Assembly (NCBI RefSeq): GCF_018101125.2
Contig: NZ_JAELVF020000001.1
Location: 1,451,215 to 1,515,214 of the forward strand
DNA: 64,000 nucleotides
Source of the DNA: Streptomyces tardus
GTDB lineage: Bacteria; Actinomycetota; Actinomycetes; Streptomycetales; Streptomycetaceae
Direction: 5' to 3'
Position numbers and translations under genes: made by a program. Every line of letters begins with the position of its first letter. Positions within the stretch are counted from its first letter, which is position 1. The notes beneath the pieces are model-generated. The model was not told the origin of the DNA. It did no database searches and worked only from the letters and a program-made list of their open reading frames with translations. This document shows, piece by piece, positions 50,688-61,400 of this stretch.

Positions 50688-53600
50688 ATGAGTACGAAGC
50701 AGAACGCGGAACTCGAAGCCGTACTGCCTCTCACCCCCCTTCAGGAGGGCCTGCTCTTCCACGCCCAGTACGACGACCAGGCCGGCCCCGACGTCTACGT
50801 CATGCAGTTGGGCATGGACATCGACGGCCCGCTGGACGTGCCCGTCCTGCACTCGGCGGCCCGCGCGCTGCTGGAGCGGCACGGCAACCTGCGGGCCGGT
50901 TTCCGGCACGAGGGTGAGCGTCCGCTCCAGTTCATCCCCAAGTCGGCCGAGCTGCCCTGGCGGGTCGTCGACCTGACCGAGGTGCCGGACGGCGAACGGG
51001 ACGCGGCGGTGCGCGAGGTCACCGAGCGCGACCGGTCCGCCCGGTTCGACCTGCGCAACCCGCCGCTGCTGCGCTTCACCGTGGTGCGCACCGCTCCGCA
51101 GCGGCACCGGCTGCTGGTCACCAACCACCACATCCTGCTGGACGGCTGGTCGGCGCCGATCCTGGTGCGCGAGCTGTTCGAGCTGTACGCGGCCGGGGGC
51201 GACGCCTCGGCGCTGCCGGCGGTCACGCCGTACCGCTACCACCTGGGCTGGCTCTCCAAGCAGGACGGCGCGGCGGCCGAGCGCGCCTGGCGCGAGGAGC
51301 TGGCCGAGCTGGACGGCCCGACCATGCTGGCCGCGATGCCCGACGACCGGTCGGCCTCGGTGCTGCCCAGCAAGATCAGCGCGCATCTCTCCCCGGAGAC
51401 CACCGCACGGCTCTCGCAGCAGGTGCGCGAGAGCGGACTGACCCTCAACACCGTGCTCCAGGCCGCGTGGGGGCTGCTGCTGGGCCGGCGCACCGACCGC
51501 GAGGACGTCACCTTCGGCATGACGCTGGCCGGCCGACCGCCGGAGATCCCCGGTGTGCACACCATGGTCGGGCTCTTCCTCAACACGGTGCCGGTACGGG
51601 TGCGGCTGCGGCGCGAGGAGTCGCTGATCGCCCTGTGCGAGCGGGTCCAGCGCGAGCAGCAGCGTCTGATGGGCCACCAGTACATGGGGCTTGCGGAGAT
51701 CCAGCGCGCGGCGGGCCACGGCGACCTCTTCGACACCCTCACCGTGCTGGAGAACTTCCCCGTCGACCCGTCCGCGCTCACCCTGCCGGGCGGGCTCACG
51801 GTCGACGGCGTCTTCTCCACCGACGGCGCGCACTACCCGCTCGCCCTCATGGTGATCCCCGGCGACTCCATCGAACTGCGCTTCACCTACCGCTCGGACG
51901 CCTTCGAGGCCGGCGAGATCGAGTCGATCAGCGGCCAACTGGTCACGCTGATCGAGTCGTTCGTCAAGGACCCCGGGGTCCCGGCCGGCAGCGTGGAGGT
52001 GCTGAACCAGGCCGAGCGCTCGAAGCTGCTCGGCGGCTGGAACCCGAGTCCCGCGCTCACCCCGGTCTACACCCTGCCCGAGATGCTGGCCCGCAGGACC
52101 GCCGAGGGGCCCGACCGGCAGGCCCTGGTCTGGGGCGAACAGTCGCTCACCTACGGCGAGTTGAGCGAGCGCGTCGAGCAGATCGCCGCCTGGCTGCGGG
52201 CCCGCGGGGTGCGTCCGGAGGAGCCCGTCGGCATCTCCATGGACCGCTCGCCCGAGTACGTGCTCGCGGTGCTCGGCGTGATCCGGGCCGGCGCGGTCTA
52301 CGTGCCGATGGACCACCGCTGGCCGCGGGCGCGGCGCGAGCACGTGCTCAGCGACAGCGGGATCTCGCTCGTCCTCGAACAGGGCGACCTCCCCTCCCAC
52401 CACCCGGTGCCCGAGGGCGGCCTGCCCGTCCCCACCGGCCCGGACCGGGTCGCGTACATCATGTACACCTCCGGTTCGACCGGCCGCCCCAAGGGCGTCG
52501 CGGTCACCCACCGGGGCATCAACGACCTGGCTGCGGACGGGCTGTTCGCGGGCGGGGCGCAGGAGCGGGTGCTGCTCCAGTCCGCGCACGCCTTCGACGC
52601 CTCGACGTACCAGATGTGGATTCCGCTGCTCAACGGCGGAACGCTGGTGGTGGGCCCGCCCGGTGATCTGGACGTGGCCACCATCGCCCGCGTCCTGACC
52701 GAGCACCGGATCACCGCGACCCTCTTCACCACCGGCCTCTTCCGGCTGATCGCGGCCGAGTCCCCCGAGGTCTTCCGCACCCTGCGCGAGGTGTGGACCG
52801 GCGGCGAGGCGCTGCCGACCGCCTCGGTGCGCCAGACCCTGGCGGCCTGCCCCGACCTGACCGTGGTCAACGCCTACGGCCCCACCGAGGTCACCGTCAT
52901 GGCCGCCGCGTACGCGCTGCGTCCGGGCGGCGCGGTGACCGAGCCGGTGCCGATCGGCGGCCCGCTGGACGGCAAGCAGGTCTACGTGCTCGACAGCCGG
53001 CTGCGGCTGTGCCCGATCGGCGTGGCCGGTGAACTGTACGTGGCAGGCGTCGGGTTGGCGCGGGGCTACGTCGGCCGCTCGGATCTGACCGCCGACCGCT
53101 TCGTGGCCAACCCCTTCGGCGCCCCCGGCACCCGGCTCTACCGCACCGGCGACGTGGTGCGCTGGCGCTCGGACGGCGAGCTGGAGTTCGTCGGCCGCCG
53201 GGACAACCAGGTCAAGCTGCGCGGCTTCCGCATCGAGCTGGGCGAGATCGAGTCCGCTCTCGCCGCCCACGAGGCCGTCGGCCACATCGCGGTCGTGGTC
53301 CGCGAGGACCGTCCGGGCGTCAAGCAGCTGGTCGGCTACGCCGTACCGGCGGCGGGCGCCGAGCTGGACACCGAGGAGCTGCGCCGCTGGGCCGGCGACC
53401 GGCTGCCCGACTACATGGTGCCGCGCCCGATCATCGCGCTCGACACCCTGCCGCTGACCACCAACGGGAAGGTCGACCAGAAGGCGCTGCCGGCCCCCGA
53501 GCACGCGACGGAGGAGGCCAGAAAGCCGAGCACCCCGCACGAGGAGCTGCTGTGCGGACTGTTCGCCGAGGTGCTCGGCCTGGAATCGGTCGCGGTCAAC

Positions 53601-56600
53601 GACAACTTCTTCGAGCTGGGCGGCCACTCGCTGCTCGCCACCCGGCTGGTCGGCCGGGTGCGTGCGGTGCTCGGCGTCGAACTGCCGATCCGCCGGGTCT
53701 TCGAGAAGCCGACCGCGGAGACCCTGGCCACCGAGCTGGGCGACACCTCCACCGCGCTCCGCGCACCGCTGCGGCGCGCCGAGCGGCCGGAGAAGGTGCC
53801 GCTCTCCTTCGCCCAGCGCAGGCTCTGGTTCCTCAACCGGATGGAGGGGCCGAGCGCGACGTACAACATCCCCTTCGCCGTCCGGCTCTCCGGCACCCTG
53901 GACTCCGCGGCGCTGATCGCCGCGCTGGGTGACGTGGTGGCGCGGCACGAGTCGCTGCGCACCGTCTTCCCGGACGCCGACGGCGAGCCCTGGCAGCAGA
54001 TCGTTCCGGTCGAGGAGGCCGGGACACCGGTGGAGACCGTGGAGGTCTCCGAGGAGTCACTGCCCGCCGCGCTGGACGCGGCGGGCACGACGGGTTTCGA
54101 CCTCGCCGTCGAACTCCCGCTGCGAGCACAGCTGTTCAGGCTCGCCGAGGACGAGCACGTGCTCTGCGTCGTGGTGCACCACATCGCCGGAGACGGCTGG
54201 TCGCAGGCGCCGCTGGCCCGGGACCTCAGTCAGGCGTACCGGGCCCGGCTGGAGGGATCGGCCCCCGCCTGGGAGCCGCTGGCGGTGCAGTACGCCGACT
54301 ACACCCTCTGGCAGCACGAGCTGCTGGGCGACGAGCAGGACGAGAACAGCCTGGCCGCCGAGCAGTTGAGGTTCTGGCAGAACCAACTCACCGGTTCGCC
54401 CAGCGAGTTGGAGCTGCCGGCCGACCGGCCGCGGCTGCCGGTGGCCACCCACCGCGGCGGCGCGGTGCCGATCCGCATCGAGACCGAACTGGCCGAGCGG
54501 CTGCACGCCCTGGCGGCGAGCACCGACACCACGCCGTTCATGGTCTTCCAGGCCGCGCTGGCCACGCTGCTGTCGCGGCTGGGCGCGGGCAAGGACATCC
54601 CGATCGGCACGCCGGTCGCCGGCCGCACCGATGTGGCCACCGACGAGCTGGTCGGCTTCTTCGTCAACACCCTGGTGCTGCGCACCGACGTGTCCGGCGA
54701 CCCCGACTTCACCGAGGTGCTGCGCCGGGCGCGCACCACCGCGCTGGAGGCGTACTCGCACCAGGACCTGCCGTTCGAGCGGCTGGTGGACGTCGTCACC
54801 AGTGACCGCTCGCTCTCGCACAACCCGCTCTTCCAGGTGCTGCTGGCCTACCAGAACAACGACGGCGGCGAGATCGAGCTGCCCGGACTGCGGGTCACCG
54901 CGCAGGAGATGCTGCTGCCGGTCGCCAAGGTGGATCTGGAGCTGACCTTCGCCGAGGAGGCGGACGGCTCCGTCTCCGGCATCCTGAACCACAGCACCGA
55001 CCTCTTCGACCGGGAGAGCGCCGAGCGCATCGTCGCCCACCTGGTCCAGCTGCTGCGCTCCGCGGTCGACCGACCGGACGTACCGGTACGGCAGTTGGAG
55101 ATCCTCTCCGGCGAGCAGCGGGCGCAGCTGCTGGCCGGCTGGAACGACACCGCGGCCTCGTCGGACCGGTCGGGCGAGGCCACCGTGCCTGCGCTCTTCG
55201 CCGCCCGGGCCGCGGAGTTCCCGGACCGTCCGGCGCTGGTCGCCGACGGGCTGACCCGCGACTACGCCACGCTGGCCGACCGCTCCAACCGGCTGGCCCG
55301 GCTGCTGATCGCGCGCGGCGTCGGACCGGAGGACCGGGTCGCGCTGGTACTGCCGCGCTCGGCCTTCCTCACCACCTCGCTGCTCGCGGTGATGACCGCC
55401 GGCGCCGCGTACGTACCGGTCGACCCGAACCACCCGTCGGACCGGATCGCGTACATGCTCGCGGACAGCGAGCCCACCCTGGTGGTCACACTGGCCAACC
55501 TGGTCGACCGGCTGCCGCAGGGGTCCGCCGCACCGCTGGTGCTCGACGAGCGCGGCACCGTCGAGGAACTGGCGCGGGCCTCGGGCGCGGAGGTCGCCGA
55601 CGCCGACCGGCGGGCGCCGCTGTCCGCCGACCACCCCGCGTACGTCATCTACACCTCCGGGTCCACCGGCCGCCCCAAGGGCGTGGTGGTCCCGCACCGC
55701 GGTGTGGGCAACCTCGCGGCGTGGCAGGCGAGTTGGTTCGGGGTGGACAGTGCGAGCCGGGTCGGGCAGTTCTCCGCCCCGAGCTTCGACGCCGCCCTGT
55801 ACGAGACGGTGATGGCGCTGCTCAACGGCGCCGCACTGGTGCTCTCCCCGTCCGACGGCCCGGTTCTCGGCGACGCGCTGACCGACTTCCTGACCGACGA
55901 GGGCATCACCCACGCCGTGCTCACCCCGACGGCGCTCTCCAGCGCGGAGGCGCGCAACGCCCCCGCGATGACGCTGATGACGGCGGGCGAGGCGTGCTCG
56001 CGGGAGCTGGCCGCGCGCTGGTCCCGCGGACGCCGCTTCGTCAACGCGTACGGCCCCACCGAGACCACCGTCTGCGCGACCGCCAGCGGCCCGCTGGACG
56101 GCAACGGCGTTCCGCACATCGGCGGCCCCATCCGCAACACCAGGGCGTACGTGCTCGACGCCGACATGGGCCTGTGCCCGCCCGGTGTTGCCGGCGAGCT
56201 GTACGTGGCCGGCGTCGGCCTGGCGCGCGGCTACCTCGGTCAACCGGCCCTGACCGCCGAGCGGTTCGTCGCCGACCCGTTCGGCCCGGCCGGCACCCGG
56301 CTGTACCGCACCGGCGACGTGGTGCGGCGCCGGGCGGACGGCGAGCTGGAGTTCGTCGGCCGCCGGGACAACCAGGTCAAGCTGCGCGGCTTCCGCATCG
56401 AGCTGGGCGAGATCGAGTCCCAGATCGCGGGCTGCGCGGGCGTCGAGGGCGCCGCCGTGGTGATCCGCGAGGACCGGCCCGGCGTCAAGCAGCTGGTCGG
56501 CTATCTGGTGCTCTCCGGCACCGGTGCGGATGCCGGCACCAATACCGACACCGACGCCGCGCTGGAGCCGGTGCGCGCGGAGGCGGCCGGGCGACTGCCG

Positions 56601-58484
56601 GAGTACATGGTTCCGCAGGTCTGGGTCGTACTGGACGCCCTGCCGCTGACCGTCAACGGCAAGCTGGACCAAGCGGCCCTGCCCGCCCCGCGGTTGCCGG
56701 TGCGCGAGGACGCCAAGGAGCCGACCACGGACGCCGAGCGGGTCATCGCCGAGGCGTTCCGGGAGGTGCTGGGCCTGCCCGAGGTGGGCGTGGACGACAA
56801 CTTCTTCGAGCTCGGCGGCGACAGCATCGTCTCGATCAAGCTGGTCAGCCAGGTCCGCAGGGGCGGTCTGGTGATCAGCCCCAGGGACGTCTTCGAGCAC
56901 AAGTCGGCCGCCGCTCTCGCGCGGATCGCCCGTGCCGAGGAGGAGGTGGCCCCGGAGGACCCGGACGCCGGTATCGGCGAGGTGCCGCTGACCCCGATGA
57001 CGCACTGGCTGCGCGAACTGGGCGGCAGCATGGACCGGTTCCACCAGTCGGTACTGCTCCAGGTGCCCGACCGGGTCGACCTGGAGTCGCTCACCACCGC
57101 GCTGGGGACCGTGCTGGACCACCACGACGCGCTGCGGCTGAAGCTGTCCGCGGCCGACGGCGAGTGGTCCTACGAGGTGCGCCCGCGCGGCGCGGTGGAC
57201 GCCGCCGAATGTGTCACCCGCGTCGACATCGCCGGGGCGGACCGGGACAAGGTCCGGGCGACCGTGGCCATGCACGCCCAGGAGGCGGTGGCCTCGCTGT
57301 CGCCGACCGAGGGCGCGATGGTGCGCGCGGTCTGGTTCGACGCCGGCCCGGGCACACCCGGCAGGCTGCTGGTGATCGGCCACCACCTGGCGGTCGACGG
57401 AGTCTCCTGGCGGATTCTCGTACCCGACCTGGCCGCCGCCTGGCTGGCGGCGCTGGAGTCCCGGGACGCCGGCCTCCAGCCGGTCGGCACCTCCTGGCGC
57501 CGCTGGTCGCAGTGGCTGACCGAGCTGGCGCAGGACCCGGCACGCGAGCGCCGACTGGACTGGTGGACCGAGCAGTTGGCGGACGAGGACCCGCTGGTGA
57601 CCACCGCGCCGAAGGACCCGGACGTCGACACCATGAGCACGCAGGAGGCGCTCGCGCTGACCCTGCCGGAGAACGTCACCGACCGTCTGCTGACCGCGGT
57701 GCCGACCGCGGCCCGCTGCGGTGTGGAGGACGTGCTGCTGACCGGCTTCACTCTGGCGGTCGCCGACTGGCGGCGCCGGCGCGGGCTGGGCGCGGGCACC
57801 TCCGTACTGCTGGACGTGGAGCGGCACGGACGGCAGATCCCGGAGGGCTTCGAGCTCGACATCTCGCGCACCGTGGGCTGGTTCACCAGCCTGGCGCCGG
57901 TGCGGCTGGATCTGGGACCGGTCTCCTGGGGCCGGGTGTACAGCGACTCCGCCGCGCTGCACAAGGCGGTCTCCCGAGTGCGGGAGACGCTGCGGGAGAT
58001 GCCCGACGAGGGCATCGGCCACGGCCTGCTGCGCCATCTGAACCCGGCCACCCGCGAGCAGTTGGCCGCGCTCGGCGATCCCCAGTTCGGCTTCAACTAC
58101 CTGGGCCGGACCACGATCGCCGAGGACGACGCTGCCCAGGGCGGCACCGGCGAGGCCTGGACCATGTCCGCGGACGGCGACGTGCTGCGCGAACTCGGGG
58201 GCGATCCCCAACTGCCCGCCGCACACGCCCTGTCCCTCAATGTCCTGGTCGAGGACACCTCGAACGGGCCGCGTCTGGTCGCCAACTGGACCTGGCCGCG
58301 CAGACTGCTCGACCCGGACGACGTACGCAAACTCGCCGACGGATGGTTCCGGGCGCTCCAGGCGCTCGCGGACCACGCGAGCGCACCGCGCTCCGCGGAA
58401 CTCTCCCCGTCGGACCTGTCACTGATCGACCTCGAACTCGACGATCTCGGGGTACTGGAATCAGAGTGGAGGAAGACCCAGTGA
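50688..58484 (+). CDS. NRPS 2: C-A(Leu-like)-T-C-A(Phe-like)-T-E
   Basis: 2598 residues, two modules. C1 (HHILLDGWS near residue 146) accepts the chain from NRPS 1. A1 (about 465-935) has code DAYLWGAVMK, near the actinomycete Leu codes ending GAVMK; T1 Ser at about 981. C2 (HHIAGDGWS near 1164). A2 (about 1502-2001) has DAYVMAAVCK, close to Phe-type codes. T2 GGDS at about 2045. The E domain (about 2100-2558) shows HHLAVDGVSW, VERHGR, VGWFTS and FNYLGR, so residue 4 should be D-configured. ATG at 50688. The stop overlaps the GTG of NRPS 3 (58481-58484), so the three synthetases are one operon. Confidence 0.93.
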   Translation: MSTKQNAELEAVLPLTPLQEGLLFHAQYDDQAGPDVYVMQLGMDIDGPLDVPVLHSAARALLERHGNLRAGFRHEGERPLQFIPKSAELPWRVVDLTEVPDGERDAAVREVTERDRSARFDLRNPPLLRFTVVRTAPQRHRLLVTNHHILLDGWSAPILVRELFELYAAGGDASALPAVTPYRYHLGWLSKQDGAAAERAWREELAELDGPTMLAAMPDDRSASVLPSKISAHLSPETTARLSQQVRESGLTLNTVLQAAWGLLLGRRTDREDVTFGMTLAGRPPEIPGVHTMVGLFLNTVPVRVRLRREESLIALCERVQREQQRLMGHQYMGLAEIQRAAGHGDLFDTLTVLENFPVDPSALTLPGGLTVDGVFSTDGAHYPLALMVIPGDSIELRFTYRSDAFEAGEIESISGQLVTLIESFVKDPGVPAGSVEVLNQAERSKLLGGWNPSPALTPVYTLPEMLARRTAEGPDRQALVWGEQSLTYGELSERVEQIAAWLRARGVRPEEPVGISMDRSPEYVLAVLGVIRAGAVYVPMDHRWPRARREHVLSDSGISLVLEQGDLPSHHPVPEGGLPVPTGPDRVAYIMYTSGSTGRPKGVAVTHRGINDLAADGLFAGGAQERVLLQSAHAFDASTYQMWIPLLNGGTLVVGPPGDLDVATIARVLTEHRITATLFTTGLFRLIAAESPEVFRTLREVWTGGEALPTASVRQTLAACPDLTVVNAYGPTEVTVMAAAYALRPGGAVTEPVPIGGPLDGKQVYVLDSRLRLCPIGVAGELYVAGVGLARGYVGRSDLTADRFVANPFGAPGTRLYRTGDVVRWRSDGELEFVGRRDNQVKLRGFRIELGEIESALAAHEAVGHIAVVVREDRPGVKQLVGYAVPAAGAELDTEELRRWAGDRLPDYMVPRPIIALDTLPLTTNGKVDQKALPAPEHATEEARKPSTPHEELLCGLFAEVLGLESVAVNDNFFELGGHSLLATRLVGRVRAVLGVELPIRRVFEKPTAETLATELGDTSTALRAPLRRAERPEKVPLSFAQRRLWFLNRMEGPSATYNIPFAVRLSGTLDSAALIAALGDVVARHESLRTVFPDADGEPWQQIVPVEEAGTPVETVEVSEESLPAALDAAGTTGFDLAVELPLRAQLFRLAEDEHVLCVVVHHIAGDGWSQAPLARDLSQAYRARLEGSAPAWEPLAVQYADYTLWQHELLGDEQDENSLAAEQLRFWQNQLTGSPSELELPADRPRLPVATHRGGAVPIRIETELAERLHALAASTDTTPFMVFQAALATLLSRLGAGKDIPIGTPVAGRTDVATDELVGFFVNTLVLRTDVSGDPDFTEVLRRARTTALEAYSHQDLPFERLVDVVTSDRSLSHNPLFQVLLAYQNNDGGEIELPGLRVTAQEMLLPVAKVDLELTFAEEADGSVSGILNHSTDLFDRESAERIVAHLVQLLRSAVDRPDVPVRQLEILSGEQRAQLLAGWNDTAASSDRSGEATVPALFAARAAEFPDRPALVADGLTRDYATLADRSNRLARLLIARGVGPEDRVALVLPRSAFLTTSLLAVMTAGAAYVPVDPNHPSDRIAYMLADSEPTLVVTLANLVDRLPQGSAAPLVLDERGTVEELARASGAEVADADRRAPLSADHPAYVIYTSGSTGRPKGVVVPHRGVGNLAAWQASWFGVDSASRVGQFSAPSFDAALYETVMALLNGAALVLSPSDGPVLGDALTDFLTDEGITHAVLTPTALSSAEARNAPAMTLMTAGEACSRELAARWSRGRRFVNAYGPTETTVCATASGPLDGNGVPHIGGPIRNTRAYVLDADMGLCPPGVAGELYVAGVGLARGYLGQPALTAERFVADPFGPAGTRLYRTGDVVRRRADGELEFVGRRDNQVKLRGFRIELGEIESQIAGCAGVEGAAVVIREDRPGVKQLVGYLVLSGTGADAGTNTDTDAALEPVRAEAAGRLPEYMVPQVWVVLDALPLTVNGKLDQAALPAPRLPVREDAKEPTTDAERVIAEAFREVLGLPEVGVDDNFFELGGDSIVSIKLVSQVRRGGLVISPRDVFEHKSAAALARIARAEEEVAPEDPDAGIGEVPLTPMTHWLRELGGSMDRFHQSVLLQVPDRVDLESLTTALGTVLDHHDALRLKLSAADGEWSYEVRPRGAVDAAECVTRVDIAGADRDKVRATVAMHAQEAVASLSPTEGAMVRAVWFDAGPGTPGRLLVIGHHLAVDGVSWRILVPDLAAAWLAALESRDAGLQPVGTSWRRWSQWLTELAQDPARERRLDWWTEQLADEDPLVTTAPKDPDVDTMSTQEALALTLPENVTDRLLTAVPTAARCGVEDVLLTGFTLAVADWRRRRGLGAGTSVLLDVERHGRQIPEGFELDISRTVGWFTSLAPVRLDLGPVSWGRVYSDSAALHKAVSRVRETLREMPDEGIGHGLLRHLNPATREQLAALGDPQFGFNYLGRTTIAEDDAAQGGTGEAWTMSADGDVLRELGGDPQLPAAHALSLNVLVEDTSNGPRLVANWTWPRRLLDPDDVRKLADGWFRALQALADHASAPRSAELSPSDLSLIDLELDDLGVLESEWRKTQ

Positions 58485-61400
58485 CCAGCAACGAACTCTT
58501 CGAAGAAATCCTTCCGTTGGCGCCCCTTCAGGAAGGCATGCTCTTCCATGCCACGTACGACGAGGACGCCTTGGACGTCTACACCGTGCGTCTGGCCGTG
58601 GATTTCGAGGGCCCCTTCGACATCGCCACCTTCCGGGAGGCCGTGCGCGCGCTCCTGGTGCGCCGCAACAACCTGCGGGCCGGCTTCCTCTCGGAGAACC
58701 TGAGCAAGCCCGTCCAGGTCATTCCGCGCGAGTTCGAGACCCCGGTGGTCGTGCACGACCTCTCCGAACTGGCGGAGGACTCCCGTCAGTCGCGGCTGGC
58801 CGAGCTGGCCGCCGAGGAGGAGGCCGTACGCTTCGACCTCGCCAACCCGCCGCTGCTGCGGTTCACGGTGGTGCGGCTGGCCGAGCGCGACTGGCGGCTG
58901 ATGTTCAGCTGCCACCACATCCTGCTGGACGGCTGGTCGATGCCGCTGGTGCTGGGCGAGCTGTTCGAGCTCTACCAGCGCGAGGGCGACGCGAGCGGGC
59001 TGCCGGACGCGACACCGTTCAAGCTGTACCTGGCGTGGCTGCGCAAGCAGGACAAGGAAGCCGCCCTCGACGCCTGGCGCACCGCGCTGGAGGGCCTGCC
59101 GGGCCCGACGAAGGTCGCCCCGGAGGCGTCCGACACCGTCTCGGCGCTGCCCGGCGGAACCACCGTCGACCTGCCCGAGGAGCAGAGCGCCGCACTGACC
59201 GCGCTGGCCCGCAGGCTCGGCGTCACCGTCAACACCGTGGTGCAGGTGGGCTGGGGCCTGCTGCTCTCCCGGCTCACCGACCGGCGCGACCTGGTCTTCG
59301 GCGCGACCGTCTCGGGGCGGCCGGCGGAGATCGAGGGTGTCGAGAGCATCGTCGGCCTGTTCATCAACACCGTCCCGGTGCGGATGCGGCTGGACGCGGC
59401 CGAGTCGCTGCGCGAGCTGCTGATCCGCGTCCAGGACGAGCAGTCCGCGCTGCTGGACCACCACTACGTGGGCCTCACTGACATCCAGCGGGCCGCGGGC
59501 CACAACGGCCTCTTCGACAGCATGGTCGCTTTCGAGAGCTACCCGGTCGACGAGGGGCTGAAGGGGTCGCTCGGCGAGCTGACGATCACCGGTGTCTCCG
59601 GTTCCGACGCCACGCACTACCCGCTCACCCTCATCGTGGTGCCCGGTGACCGCCTTCAGCTCCGACTCGGCTTCCGGCAGAACCTGTTCACCGAGGAGAC
59701 CGCGGGCGCGCTGCTCGGCGGTCTGGAGCAGCTGCTGGCACGGATCGCCACCGACGACGGCGCGCAGGCCGAGGAGGCAGCCGCAGCGGTGGAGCTGCCC
59801 GAGGGCTGGACGGTCGCCGCGGCCGATTCGGTCGCGGCCTCCGGCTCGTCCGTCTCCGACCTGACCGCAGCTCCCGGTGGCGGCCGGGCCGCGCGGACCC
59901 CGCACGAAGAGGTGCTCTGCGGGCTGTTCGCCGAGGCGCTCGGGGTGGCCTCCGTCTCCATCGACGACAACTTCTTCGACCTGGGCGGCCACTCGCTGAT
60001 GGCCACCAAGCTGGTGAGCCGGATCAGGAGCGTCTTCGAGATCGAGCTTCCGGTGCGTGCGCTCTTCGATGCGCAGACGGTGGCGGCGTTGGCGGAGCGG
60101 GTCTCGGGCAGCGTGGACGACGGACGTTCGGCGATCCAGCCCATGGAACGCCCCGAACAAATACCCCTGTCCTTCGCACAACGCCGCCTGTGGTTCCTCA
60201 ACCGCATGGAAGGCCCCGGCGCCACCTACAACATCCCCCTCACCGTCCGACTCACCGGACCCCTCAACCACACCGCACTGCGCCACGCACTCCGCGACAT
60301 CCTCCACCGCCACGAAACACTGCGCACCACCTACCCCGACCACGACGGCCAACCCTGGCAACACATCACCCCCACCACCCACACCACACTCCCCTACACC
60401 ACCCAAACCACCACCGAAACCACCCTCGAAGACGACCTCAACACCCTCGCCACCACCGGCTTCGACCTCACCACCCAACTCCCCATCCGCATCACCCTCC
60501 TCCAAATCACCCCCACCGACCACATCCTCAACCTCACCATCCACCACATCGCCACCGACGGCTGGTCACAAGCACCCCTCGCCCAAGACCTCACCACCGC
60601 CTACACCGCACACAACCAAGGCACCACCCCCAACTGGCAACCCCTCCCCGTCCAATACGCCGACTACGCCCTCTGGCAACACGACACCCTCGGCAACGAA
60701 AACGACCCCGACTCCCCCATCACCACCCAACTCCCCCCACGCCTCCACAACGACCTCCAAAACCTCGCCCGCACCACCCGCTCCAGCCTCTTCATGGTCC
60801 TCCAAACCGGCATCACAGGACTCCTCAACAAACTCGGAGCAGGCACCGACATCCCCCTCGGCACCGCCATCGCCGGACGCACCGACACCGCCCTCGACAA
60901 CCTCATCGGCTTCTTCATCAACACCCTCGTCCTACGCACCGACGCATCAGGCGACCCCACCTTCCGCGAACTCCTCAACCGCACCCGCACCACCGACCTC
61001 ACCGCCCAACCCCTCAACACCCAAACCGGCGCCGCCAAATTCGACCTCGGCTTCAACTTCATCGAGGAGAAGGGCGAGGACGGACAGCCGGCCGGTATCG
61101 AGGTGACGGTGGAGTACGCCACCGACCTCTTCGACGAGGAGACGGTTGAGCGATTGACGCGTCGGCTGGGCCGACTGCTCTCGCTCGCGGTGGCGGACCC
61201 GGAGATGCCGATCAGCCAGTTCGACCTGCTCGAACCGGACGAGTGGCAGCAGTTGACGGCCGGAGGCTCCGGTGCGCAGGACGCGGCCGGTACGGACGAC
61301 GAGGCACTGGACACGGTGGCCGGGCTCTTCGCGGAGCAGGCCGCACGCACCCCCGCGCGCACCGCGATCGTCGCGGCCGACGCGCATCTGACCTACGCCG

